Shown here: piece after piece, positions 16,704-24,221 of the stretch
Position numbering within the stretch: the stretch's first letter is position 1
Layout: each line of letters opens with the position of its first letter
NCBI RefSeq assembly: GCF_011516945.1
Contig: NZ_WOTH01000003.1
Span: 1-64,000 of the forward strand
Source: Acetobacter estunensis
GTDB taxonomy: Bacteria; Pseudomonadota; Alphaproteobacteria; Acetobacterales; Acetobacteraceae
Reading direction: 5' to 3'
DNA length: 64,000 nucleotides
Translations under genes and position numbers: made by a program
Notes under the pieces: model-generated
What the model was told of the DNA's origin: nothing
The model's input: only the letters and a program-made list of their open reading frames with translations
The model's database searches: none

Positions 16704-17768
16704 CTAGCGACGCGCCAGCCATTGTGCGAAGCGGGGAGATATTTCGTCCAGATGATTGGTCCAGAAGGCGATATCCAGCGCAAGAGCCGGGCGGGTTTCG
16801 GTGGTGGGAGCCTGTGATTCGGCAAGCCCTTTGCTGAGCGCCTGTGTCTGCTCGGGCGCCATGATCCATGTGCGAAGGGAGGCCGCATCCACCACGTTTC
16901 GTGCCGGATGCGCGGGTTCCACCCAGTTGTAGCGGATACGCAGGCGCGGTGCCCACAGAATGCCAAAGCGCTCGCCTACGAGAGTGTTGGCGGCCAGCAC
17001 CTCCGTTGTCGGTGCCATTCCCATCAGGGCGGCACCCGTTGTCAGGATGCGCATGGCTTCGGCAGGTGTGTTCCACCACACGATATAGGGACGAAGCTGG
17101 CTCAGCCGACGAAAGGCCCGGTCGAGCCCCTGCGGTGTGCTGAGTTGGCTGTAGATGGCGTTGGGCGGCACGCCATCCGACAGAAGGGCAACCTCCAGCG
17201 TGCCACGAGGGTCGGCCCGCAGTCCTCTTTTGCCCGGATGACGGGCGACGTCCCAGAAATCGGTCCAACTCGGCTGGATGGACAGTCGCTTCGTGTCCCA
17301 GACGAGTACATGGTCAAGATCGAACGCCTGAAGGCCGCAGGCATGATCGTCCTTGGCGTCCAGATGGCCCTCGTCCATGCGCCGGAACACGCCATCCCGG
17401 CAGCCAATCCGCGCGGTGTCTTCCTCGACAAGGGCGAGAGACCATGTCTGGAGAGGCGTGTCGGCACGGCGTTCGGCGGAAAGATCCTGCTGATCGTTCC
17501 ACGTCGTCATCCGTATCGTCTCATGAGTCAGGCGGTAGAACGGGTGCCACAACACGTCAGCCAGCACCCCATCGAGAGCACCCGGCTGAGACGCCACCAC
17601 GACAGCATGCGACCGGCGCATCCCGGCTGCCGCGTGTCCGCCCAGTCCGAAGACGGCAAGAGGAATTGCGAGAGAGGCTGCGAGTCGAACCGTGAAGCGA
17701 AACCTGCGCCCAGCACGTCGTCTGTTGCCGCCCGGCTGCGCCGGGTCTGATGAAGCGTGTCGAGACAA
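16704..17768 (-). CDS. Spermidine/putrescine-type extracellular solute-binding protein
   Basis: 354 aa. The signal peptide (RFRFTVRLAASLAIPLAVFG ending GHAAAG) contains no Met; the only usable start is TTG at 17768, with AGGA 7 nt upstream. Family blocks resemble PotD/PotF: FWDVARHPGKRGLRADPRGT, LSDGVPPNAIYSQL, RLSQLRPYIVWW and a GAALMGMAPTTEVL binding-site loop. It would capture a polyamine-like cation in the periplasm for the transporter whose ATPase lies 36 bp upstream. Because that ATPase has lost its motifs, the binding protein may now serve sensing or an alternative transporter (inference). Confidence 0.75.
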   Translation of the reverse strand: MSRHASSDPAQPGGNRRRAGRRFRFTVRLAASLAIPLAVFGLGGHAAAGMRRSHAVVVASQPGALDGVLADVLWHPFYRLTHETIRMTTWNDQQDLSAERRADTPLQTWSLALVEEDTARIGCRDGVFRRMDEGHLDAKDDHACGLQAFDLDHVLVWDTKRLSIQPSWTDFWDVARHPGKRGLRADPRGTLEVALLSDGVPPNAIYSQLSTPQGLDRAFRRLSQLRPYIVWWNTPAEAMRILTTGAALMGMAPTTEVLAANTLVGERFGILWAPRLRIRYNWVEPAHPARNVVDAASLRTWIMAPEQTQALSKGLAESQAPTTETRPALALDIAFWTNHLDEISPRFAQWLARR

Positions 17769-17804
17769 GTTCCCATCCTGAGTCTGATGACAAACAGAGT
17801 CAGG

Positions 17805-18947
17805 TTACTCCTGATTGGTGCCAGTCGGAAAGGCCATGGCATTCATGGGCTGCCATGCCAGCAGGGCGTCCGCTCCGGGCTTCGCCAAGCCAGGGATGGA
17901 GGCCGGAGGGCGATGCACATTGATTTCGGTGCCTTCGGCCAGACGGAATCGCAGTTGCACCACATCGCCCAGATGAATGATGTCGGTCAGGGTCGCCCCT
18001 AGCGCGCTTTCCGCGTCCTCGCTCGTCTGTCCTCTCAAAAACAGCGGGGAAATCTGGTCCGGGCGCACGCACAGATCCACCAGATCGCCTTCTTCCAGAT
18101 CGGGATCGGCGAGCGCCTCCATTTCCGCGCCGCAGGCCAGCCGGACGCGCGCGACATCGTCTTCAAGCGCCATCACCGCGCCGACGAGAAGATTGGCATC
18201 TCCCATGGCGACCGCCACGCGGGGGCAGGCCGGACGTTCGATCAGCGTGCCCGCATCGCCAAGCTGAAGCAGTGCGCCATCGGCCAGCACGCCGATCCGA
18301 CGCGCGGCGGTCAGCGCTTCCTCCCGGTCGCGGGTCAGCAGAAGCAGAGTGAGCATTCGCGCGCGGCGCAGGCGATCCAGTCGCTGGCGCAGATCGCGTC
18401 GCATCTCGCCATCGAGCCCCGCGAACACGTCGTCCAGCACGATGACGGCAGGATCGGTGGCAAGTGCGCGTGCGAAAGCAACGCGAATACGGATATCGGG
18501 CGCCAGATCGGCGGGGAACGCATCGGCGTGGCGTTCAAGCCCCAGCAGAGCGAGATGATGTACGGCTGCCTGCCGGGCTGCGGCGCGCGAGAGCCCCTTC
18601 GCACGGAGGGGAAAGCCGATATTGTCGCGCACGGTCATGTGACCGAAAAGCGGCGTGTGGCGACCGACCACAGCAATGCCGCCTCGGGCTACCGGAAGGA
18701 GGGGGGTGACATCCTTTTCGGCCACAAAAACTCTTCCGTCGGCGGGAAGCGCCCTGCCGGACAGAACATCGGCGAATCGCGACAGCCCGTTTTCCCGCTC
18801 GGAAAGGGCCAGTAACGCTAGGCACTCGCCTTCGTGAACGGTCACGTTCAGGGGAGGCGTCTCGGAGGAGAGGCGCAGCCCTTCCAGTCTGAGCGTGGGG
18901 GCGCCGGTGTCGCGCCTGCTGCGGCCACGAGGTGATGAAGCTGTCAT
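17805..18947 (-). CDS. PotA-like ABC ATPase with all nucleotide-binding motifs degenerate
   Basis: 380 aa. Overall alignment to PotA-type subunits is evident: VTVHEGECLALLAL, PLFGHMTVRDNIGFPLRAKG, IRVAFARALATDPAVIVLDD, DREEALTAARRI, and a C-terminal TOBE region near NLLVGAVMALEDDVARVRL. The functional residues are gone: Walker A reads ALSERENGLSR without the Lys, the Q-loop Gln is Gly (VVGRHTPLF), the LSGGQ signature is LAPDI, the catalytic Glu after Walker B is Asp, and the switch His is Arg (LLTRDRE). Yet the frame stays open at full length. Start uncertain; in-frame ATGs exist at 18989 and further upstream. Not expected to hydrolyse ATP. Confidence 0.8.
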   Translation of the reverse strand: MTASSPRGRSRRDTGAPTLRLEGLRLSSETPPLNVTVHEGECLALLALSERENGLSRFADVLSGRALPADGRVFVAEKDVTPLLPVARGGIAVVGRHTPLFGHMTVRDNIGFPLRAKGLSRAAARQAAVHHLALLGLERHADAFPADLAPDIRIRVAFARALATDPAVIVLDDVFAGLDGEMRRDLRQRLDRLRRARMLTLLLLTRDREEALTAARRIGVLADGALLQLGDAGTLIERPACPRVAVAMGDANLLVGAVMALEDDVARVRLACGAEMEALADPDLEEGDLVDLCVRPDQISPLFLRGQTSEDAESALGATLTDIIHLGDVVQLRFRLAEGTEINVHRPPASIPGLAKPGADALLAWQPMNAMAFPTGTNQE

Positions 18948-19062
18948 GGCGCCATGGAACCACAGCCTTCTCCGGGAGTTAAGAGCCATGTAATCCATGC
19001 CCGTCCGACGTCCAGGCAAGTTCATCAAGACGGGCATGGAGACAACTGGGAAGGACAACCGC

Positions 19063-19344
19063 ATGTCTGCTGAAAAGATCGCGAAGGGCGCCGCCAAGGC
19101 TGCCAGCGATGCGAACACCAACGCGCGTGACGAACTGGAAGCTCTGAAAAATCAGCTCGAAGAGTTTCTGAACAAGCACGTCGTCCCGTCCGTGACGGAT
19201 GCGGCCAACTCAGCGGTCTCCAGTGCGCGCGACATGGCGCAGCACCAGCGCAAGAACGTGGAAACGAATGTCAGCGCCAAGCCGCTGCTCTCCATCGGCA
19301 TTTCCGCCGTCGTCGGGTTTGTCCTCGGCCGCCTGTCGCGTTAA
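19063..19344 (+). CDS. DUF883/ElaB-like membrane-anchored stress protein
   Basis: 93 aa. Starts at the ATG at 19063 with AAGGA 7 nt before; an earlier ATG at 19036 is weaker. A long charged amphipathic helix (DELEALKNQLEEFLNKHV) is followed by a single C-terminal membrane helix, SIGISAVVGFVLGRL, the hallmark of ElaB/YqjD-type proteins. Relatives tether to the inner membrane and associate with ribosomes in stationary phase in E. coli. The next gene is a small two-helix membrane protein, as in the yqjD-yqjE pair. Confidence 0.85.
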   Translation: MSAEKIAKGAAKAASDANTNARDELEALKNQLEEFLNKHVVPSVTDAANSAVSSARDMAQHQRKNVETNVSAKPLLSIGISAVVGFVLGRLSR

Positions 19345-19515
19345 GCTTTCGCCCCGGGAGTCTCTGCAAGCAGGAAACCGGGGCTGTCAGTCGATCCGTT
19401 ACCGTTATCGGGGTGATTCGACTTCGTTCCGGTTTTCCCGCAAAGGGACGAGGTTGGAATCAGGAAGGCGGGCTTTTTCGCGAAAGCTGGCCGATGGCAA
19501 GGTAGACGGCGACTC

Positions 19516-19944
19516 ATGCGCATCTTTGAGGTCGGAAAGACCGCAGCCCACGCGGAAGTGGAACTCCTTCAGCGGAAGGCGATGCGTCTGGGACGCCAGA
19601 TCGCGCTTCTGGTCGTGGCGGCTCTGATGGGATTTTTCTCCCTTATCACTGGCCACGCCCTGCTTTGGGCCATTTTCCGGTATGAATTCGGTTTCGGGCC
19701 TGTGCTGGCGCCGGGAGCCGTGTTCGGTACCGATATTTTCGTTGCGCTTGTGTTCCTCTTCTTCGGTCGCCGTTCTTTCATCCTGCCCTCCGAGATCGAG
19801 GCGCATCTGCGGCGTGACCGGGCCATCAACGAACTCAAGCAGACCCTCACCATTTTCTCCGTGGCGTCCGCTGTGACGGGGCCACTCAGCCGCTTTGCCG
19901 GGCGCAAGGTGTGGGGTGTGATGTCGCGGCGCAACCGTTCCTGA
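19516..19944 (+). CDS. Holin-like/YqjE-type small membrane protein
   Basis: 142 aa. An N-terminal amphipathic segment (EVELLQRKAMRLG) leads into two membrane helices (IALLVVAALMGFFSLITGHAL split across 20 residues, and DIFVALVFLFFG), then a basic cytosolic tail ending SRRNRS. The pattern matches the phage-holin-like/YqjE family next to DUF883 proteins. Its role is probably in membrane stress or ribosome tethering with the neighbour. A strong terminator follows 30 bp downstream. The 170-bp gap before it holds a GCCCCGG/CCGGGGC inverted repeat at 19351-19384 but no obvious promoter. Confidence 0.75.
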   Translation: MRIFEVGKTAAHAEVELLQRKAMRLGRQIALLVVAALMGFFSLITGHALLWAIFRYEFGFGPVLAPGAVFGTDIFVALVFLFFGRRSFILPSEIEAHLRRDRAINELKQTLTIFSVASAVTGPLSRFAGRKVWGVMSRRNRS

Positions 19945-19972
19945 CGAACGGTTTATCCGGAACTGTGAAATT

Positions 19973-20001
19973 AAGGCGGTCTCTTCGGAGGCCGCCTTTT
20001 T
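19973..20001 (+). terminator. Strong Rho-independent terminator with UUCG loop
   Basis: AAGGCGGTCTC and GAGGCCGCCTT form an 11-bp stem (one G-U pair) closed by the extra-stable TTCG tetraloop, followed by a T run. The leading AA on the opposite strand may let it also end the convergent gene. Confidence 0.92.
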
Positions 20002-20011
20002 CATTTGTGTG

Positions 20012-20215
20012 TCAGTCCTGCTCGTTCGGGAAAGCGGCTCCCTGTAGGCGAGCCTCAAAAGCGCGGACGAGGGTGGGATTGGTGCGGCGCAACTGACTGG
20101 CATCGAGCATGATGGCCGTGTCGCGGGCCGAAGCGCGGCTCCAGCGGACGAGGCGGGCGCATTCGGAGCGCTCGGCTTCCTCGTGGCGGCGCAGGGGAGA
20201 TGTGGTTACAGGCAT
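20012..20215 (-). CDS. Hypothetical small basic protein
   Basis: 67 aa from the ATG at 20215, which has CCGGAAA about 8 nt upstream. The protein is rich in Arg and Ala with a helical pattern (RRHEEAERSECARLVRW) and no membrane segment or known motif. The frame extends to 20341 but that part lacks a convincing start. It ends 11 bp from the strong bidirectional-looking terminator, which favours a real gene. No family recognised. Confidence 0.4.
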   Translation of the reverse strand: MPVTTSPLRRHEEAERSECARLVRWSRASARDTAIMLDASQLRRTNPTLVRAFEARLQGAAFPNEQD

Positions 20216-20363
20216 GGTCGGTTTCCGGTGTGCAGCAGAAAGAAAATGTCTGCTCGGAGACCGGGCAGAAACATGCGCGGCTCTTTCGCATGTCTCCATG
20301 AGTGAGAGGTAAAGATTCTTCTCGGTGGTGTCGGTCTGCACGAATGGCGGTCATGCGCTGCGT

Positions 20364-20879
20364 TCAGGAGCGGCGATTACGCCGCTCCGCCAGTCGCGTG
20401 CCCAGAGCCTCCAGCGCGTCGCGCAGCGGGCCCTCAGGAAAATCGGGCAGATCGGGAGGCGTGAGTGGGGCATACTGACGTGCAACCGCTCGCGGTTTGG
20501 GTGTCATGGGCTGGAAGTCCTGCGTCAGTCGCAGTCGCTCCACGATTTTCTGACCGCACCACATATTGATCCGGTTGATGAGGGCCGCCTGCATGTGCTG
20601 GATTTCCATCGCCACCGGCCCATGACAGGCGATGGTGAGCGTCCCGGCGCCCAGCTTGCGCGGCTCCGTGCGGCGCGCAAGCGATTCTCCCACGATGTTG
20701 GACCAATCGAGGAATAGCGTGACCGTTGCGGGAGAGCGCTTGCGAAACGCCTCCTTCGTCACGCCGGGCAGAAGGGTGGAGAGGGTGCGGGGCGCAAAAG
20801 CGCGTTTGGGTGGGTGCGGGGGCTGCCTGTCTTCGGCCTTGTTTCTCCCGGCCTTGCCCGATGTCCGTGCGGCTTTCAT
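20364..20879 (-). CDS. dciA: DUF721/DciA-family protein
   Basis: 171 aa. The DUF721 core is visible: a long helix (LFLDWSNIVGESLARRTEPRKL), then the KH-like strands LGAGTLTIACHGPVAMEIQ and a helix MQAALINRINMWCG, followed by IVERLRLTQDF. A Pro/Lys-rich N-terminus and a basic C-terminus flank it. DciA proteins load the replicative helicase DnaB in bacteria lacking DnaC; assignment here is by domain only. It is divergent from mutY with only 10 bp between start codons, an arrangement frequent in Alphaproteobacteria. Confidence 0.85.
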   Translation of the reverse strand: MKAARTSGKAGRNKAEDRQPPHPPKRAFAPRTLSTLLPGVTKEAFRKRSPATVTLFLDWSNIVGESLARRTEPRKLGAGTLTIACHGPVAMEIQHMQAALINRINMWCGQKIVERLRLTQDFQPMTPKPRAVARQYAPLTPPDLPDFPEGPLRDALEALGTRLAERRNRRS

Positions 20880-20889
20880 AAGAGCCTCC

Positions 20890-21969
20890 GTGATTCCATC
20901 TTCATCCGCTCTCCTTGCATGGTACGACCATAATCGCCGCGTCCTACCTTGGCGTGCGCTGTCCGGTCAGACCGCCGATCCCTATCATGTATGGATCAGC
21001 GAAATCATGCTCCAGCAGACGACTGTTACGGCGGTCGTCCCCTATTACCACGCATTTCTTATGCGCTTCCCGACCGTAGAGCGGTTGGCCGCAGCTCCGC
21101 TCGATGACGTGCTCGCGGCGTGGGCGGGCCTTGGCTATTACTCCCGTGCGCGCAATCTGTATCGGTGCGCGGGCGACATCGTGCGGCGTGGCGGGTTCCC
21201 CCGTGATGTCGAGGGATTGCAGTCGCTTCCCGGAATCGGTCCCTATACGGCTTCCGCGATCGCGGCCATCGCCTTTGGTGTGCCAGTCGTGCCGGTGGAC
21301 GGCAATGTCGAGCGGATCGTGGCGCGTGTGTTTGCCATTGAGGAACCGCTTCCGGGTGCGCGGCGGAAACTGGGCCGCGAGGCGCTTCGTCTCAATGGGG
21401 AAACCGAAGCCCGAAACCGTCCGTCCGATTTCGCGCAGGCTCTGTTCGATCTGGGCGCGACCGTCTGTGTGCCCCGCACGCCGCAATGTCTGCTCTGCCC
21501 GTGGGTGGTCTCGTGTGCGGCCCATAAAGCCGGGATACAGGCGCAACTTCCCGCGAAGACACCGAAAGCCGCACGCCCTGAGCGGCACGGCGTGCATTTC
21601 CTGCTGGTGGATGAAGCGGGGCAGATAGTGCTGCGTCGTAGGCCCGATAAAGGATTGCTGGGGGGTACCGTCGAGTTGCCCGGAACGCCGTGGCGGGATG
21701 CGCCATGGCCGCTGCCAGAGGCTTTCGAACTTGCACCGGGAGGGCCGCGCCACCCGTGGCGGGTGGCGGGAACGGTGCGGCATGTGTTCAGCCATTTTGC
21801 GCTCATGGTGACGGTCTGTGTTGCGCGTGTCCGCACGATGCCGAATCTGTTGCCGGAAGAAGGGTTTGTCGTTCCAGCGGTGCAGGCCGAGGGACTTGCG
21901 CTCTCCTCGCTTATGCGCAAATGCCTTGGGACTGGGCTGGAGGCTCTCGGCAATGAGCCGACCGCATGA
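20890..21969 (+). CDS. mutY: A/G-specific adenine DNA glycosylase
   Basis: 359 aa from GTG 20890. It removes adenine mispaired with 8-oxoguanine or guanine. Visible: RVLPWRAL, EIMLQQTTV with the catalytic Glu, the helix-hairpin-helix LPGIGPYTASAIAAIAFG, VDGNVERIVAR, and the Fe-S ligands in CVPRTPQCLLCPWVVSC (C-x6-C-x2-C-x5-C). The C-terminal NUDIX-like domain (FLLVDEAGQIVLRRRPDKG, VRHVFSHFALMV) recognises 8-oxoG. The frame is open farther upstream through the opposite dciA gene, but that stretch is not MutY. Its promoter must lie inside or overlap dciA. Confidence 0.95.
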   Translation: MIPSSSALLAWYDHNRRVLPWRALSGQTADPYHVWISEIMLQQTTVTAVVPYYHAFLMRFPTVERLAAAPLDDVLAAWAGLGYYSRARNLYRCAGDIVRRGGFPRDVEGLQSLPGIGPYTASAIAAIAFGVPVVPVDGNVERIVARVFAIEEPLPGARRKLGREALRLNGETEARNRPSDFAQALFDLGATVCVPRTPQCLLCPWVVSCAAHKAGIQAQLPAKTPKAARPERHGVHFLLVDEAGQIVLRRRPDKGLLGGTVELPGTPWRDAPWPLPEAFELAPGGPRHPWRVAGTVRHVFSHFALMVTVCVARVRTMPNLLPEEGFVVPAVQAEGLALSSLMRKCLGTGLEALGNEPTA

Positions 21970-22621
21970 AAGAGAAGGGCGCGCAGGGGTGACCGATATA
22001 CAGGCTTCGGACAAGGAAATATGGCTGCTCGACGTGTACGGCCGGTTTCTACACAACGATCCTGTCTCGGACCGCCTGGAAACGCTGCTCCCGGAGGATT
22101 TACCGCCTGAAGGGCCGGGTGTTCTCCTGCATATCGATTCACAGAAAAAGGAAGAGCCGTTTCGCCTCGTGAAGCGCGACAGCCGGCCTGTTCCCTTGCC
22201 GCATATCGTTCCACATTTGGGAGGCGATCTGACGGTACGGCTTGAGGTGACGGATCGGCAGGGGCCTTTTGCCGCGTCGTATGGACATTTTCTTACCGGT
22301 ACGGACGATGGCGGAGTGGACGCCGTGGAGGCGAGTGACACGGAAGCCGCCTTCGTGCCGGTGCCAGCGCGTACGGCGCGCGTGCTTTTGCCGTCTTCTC
22401 CGCTGAAGGTGCGGGATGAATGGGACACCGTTCTTCTGCCGCCTCGCGCGGATGAGGGAATGTGCGTGCGGGTCGGGGCTGGGGCATATCCGTGGCCGGT
22501 TGTCAGTGAATTGCTGACCCGCATGGCCAACATGTCGCCGGGTGAGATTCTGCGCCAGCATTTGCCGGAAATCGGTGATATTCCAGCACTTCGTGTCGAA
22601 GTCAGTTGTCCCACGCATTGA
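21953..22621 (+). CDS. Hypothetical protein downstream of mutY
   Basis: 222 aa. The start was placed at the ATG at 21953, 9 nt after GGAGG and overlapping the mutY stop by 17 bp; GTG 21989 is an alternative. The sequence is soluble, acidic, with blocks EIWLLDVYGRFLHNDPVSD, PPEGPGVLLHID and RVLLPSSPLKVRDEWDTV. No signal peptide, membrane helix or catalytic motif is apparent and I do not recognise a family. Overlap with mutY suggests co-expression, but a repair role is only a guess. Confidence 0.65.
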   Translation: MSRPHEREGRAGVTDIQASDKEIWLLDVYGRFLHNDPVSDRLETLLPEDLPPEGPGVLLHIDSQKKEEPFRLVKRDSRPVPLPHIVPHLGGDLTVRLEVTDRQGPFAASYGHFLTGTDDGGVDAVEASDTEAAFVPVPARTARVLLPSSPLKVRDEWDTVLLPPRADEGMCVRVGAGAYPWPVVSELLTRMANMSPGEILRQHLPEIGDIPALRVEVSCPTH

Positions 22622-22748
22622 TCTCGGGCCTTTGGCGCGCGAGCAGTATTTGACTTGCGCTGCTCACCTTCCCATGTCCTGATGACATAGCGATGTCGAA
22701 GCATTGCCTCGGGGGCAGTGCGGATGTCGCGGGATGGGAGTTGCCGAC

Positions 22749-22901
22749 GTGTCGATGCCCGAATTCCTCATGCCCTTTTCGTCCGTTGTTGAGTGGACGG
22801 TGTTTGCCGGTATGGCTGGACTGATCGCCGCGATGGCGGGCCGAAATGCGGCACGTCAGCGAGCGTTGCAGCCGGTGCGGGTGCGTCGGCGACGCGGCTG
22901 A
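22749..22901 (+). CDS. Hypothetical 50-aa membrane peptide
   Basis: Starts at GTG 22749 (GGGAG 9 nt upstream); ATG 22755 or 22734 are alternatives. One hydrophobic helix, VVEWTVFAGMAGLIAAMAG, is followed by a strongly basic tail (RVRRRRG) that would sit in the cytosol. It lies alone between a hypothetical gene and hemH. Small size makes it tentative. Confidence 0.4.
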   Translation: MSMPEFLMPFSSVVEWTVFAGMAGLIAAMAGRNAARQRALQPVRVRRRRG

Positions 22902-22938
22902 TTTCGCTTCGTTGGCGTGATGGGCTAAGCCGGATCGC

Positions 22939-23976
22939 ATGAATTTCCTGCATGTTCCGGCTGCTCAGTCAGTCGCTTCCGTTGGGGGCGGACGTCTTGG
23001 CGTTCTGCTCCTCAATCTCGGTACCCCTGACGACACCAGCTTTGCATCCGTCCGGCGTTATCTGAGTGAATTTCTCTCGGATCGGCGTGTGATCGAAGCC
23101 AATCCGGTTGTCTGGCAGCCCATTCTGCAAGGGGTTGTCCTGACTGTGCGCCCCCGGCGTTCGGGCGAAGCCTATCGTCGGATCTGGAACACCGCGTGCG
23201 ATGAAAGCCCATTGCGCACGTTTACGCGGGCACAGGCGGAGCAACTGGCCGAGCGGTTTGCAGCGGAAAATGTGCAGGTGGCGTGGGGCATGCGCTATGG
23301 TACGCCTTCTGTGGCCGATGGTGTGACGGAACTCATGCAGGCGGGATGCGACCGTATTCTCGCCATGCCGCTTTATCCGCAATACAGCGCCACGACGACG
23401 GCTACAGCCAATGACCAGCTCTTTCGCTTCCTGATGAAGCTGCGGCTCCAGCCCGCGATTCGCACGCTGCCTGCCTTTGCCGATCACGCTCTCTACATTC
23501 GGGCACTGGCCGATTCCCTGAAGACGGCAGTGGAGGGGCTTTCTGCTCCTCCGCAAATGGTGGTGATCTCTTTTCACGGCCTGCCTGAAGAGTATGTCCG
23601 CAAAGGCGATCCGTATCGGGAGGAATGTGAGCGAACGGTTGCGGCTCTGAGACAGGAGACGGGGCTGTCCGAACAAGAGATGCCGATGACGTTTCAGTCC
23701 CGTTTTGGGCCAACGAAGTGGCTGGAGCCCTATACGGCGCCTTTTCTTGCAGGACTTCCGGCTCAGGGCATTACGCGTGTTGCTGTCATGACGCCGGGTT
23801 TTCTCACGGACTGCCTTGAGACACTCGATGAGATCGGCAACGAAGTCCGCGATGAGTTCCTTGCGGCGGGCGGAGAGGAGCTAACTTTGATCCCCTGCCT
23901 CAATGCCAGCAAGGGCGCGATAGATCTGCTTGAAGGACTGGCGCGGGTTGAATTGGGTGGCTGGTTGACGCCCTGA
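22939..23976 (+). CDS. hemH: Ferrochelatase
   Basis: 345 aa. It inserts Fe2+ into protoporphyrin IX, the last step of heme synthesis, at the inner membrane. Clear family blocks: GVLLLNLGTPD, the YSATTTA loop, the catalytic His in VISFHGLPEEYVRKGDPY, and the signature FLTDCLETLDEIG with the acidic metal path. RFGPTKWLEPYT is also conserved. The gene stands alone, with no heme genes beside it; heme is in high demand in acetic acid bacteria for cytochromes and quinohemoprotein dehydrogenases. Confidence 0.96.
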   Translation: MNFLHVPAAQSVASVGGGRLGVLLLNLGTPDDTSFASVRRYLSEFLSDRRVIEANPVVWQPILQGVVLTVRPRRSGEAYRRIWNTACDESPLRTFTRAQAEQLAERFAAENVQVAWGMRYGTPSVADGVTELMQAGCDRILAMPLYPQYSATTTATANDQLFRFLMKLRLQPAIRTLPAFADHALYIRALADSLKTAVEGLSAPPQMVVISFHGLPEEYVRKGDPYREECERTVAALRQETGLSEQEMPMTFQSRFGPTKWLEPYTAPFLAGLPAQGITRVAVMTPGFLTDCLETLDEIGNEVRDEFLAAGGEELTLIPCLNASKGAIDLLEGLARVELGGWLTP

Positions 23977-24221
23977 GGTTCCGTTCCATTCTGAGTGGAG
24001 CGCGTGTGATTTAAAGGACGTATCTCGGAAAAGAGACGGAGGATAACAATTCGCCGTTTCCGTATACCTTCATGCAATGTTTGTTAACGGTCGGACCGTA
24101 ACATTTCCTCAAGCCGCCGGAGAGTTCCGGCACCCTTGAGTCGCGCTTCTGCCTGACCATGCTCCTTGAGCCAAAAGGTATGGACATGGATCACGCAGGG
24201 CGATGATGGAAATGCAGAGTC
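23977..24221 (+). promoter_or_regulatory. Upstream region of the large surface protein, with two symmetric elements
   Basis: 245 bp without a gene. It holds a palindrome ACGGTC-g-GACCGT at 24087-24099 (operator-like) and a two-tier hairpin at 24108-24140: CTCAAG pairs CTTGAG outside, GCCGG pairs CCGGC inside. The hairpin lacks a T tail, so it is more likely a leader structure or weak hemH terminator. No clear -35/-10 pair was seen. Confidence 0.4.

Noticed and set aside
20944-22704. 586-aa open frame on the minus strand
   Set aside because: It lies antisense to mutY and the next gene, has low-complexity Arg/Ser/Pro composition and no motif; a GC-driven shadow.
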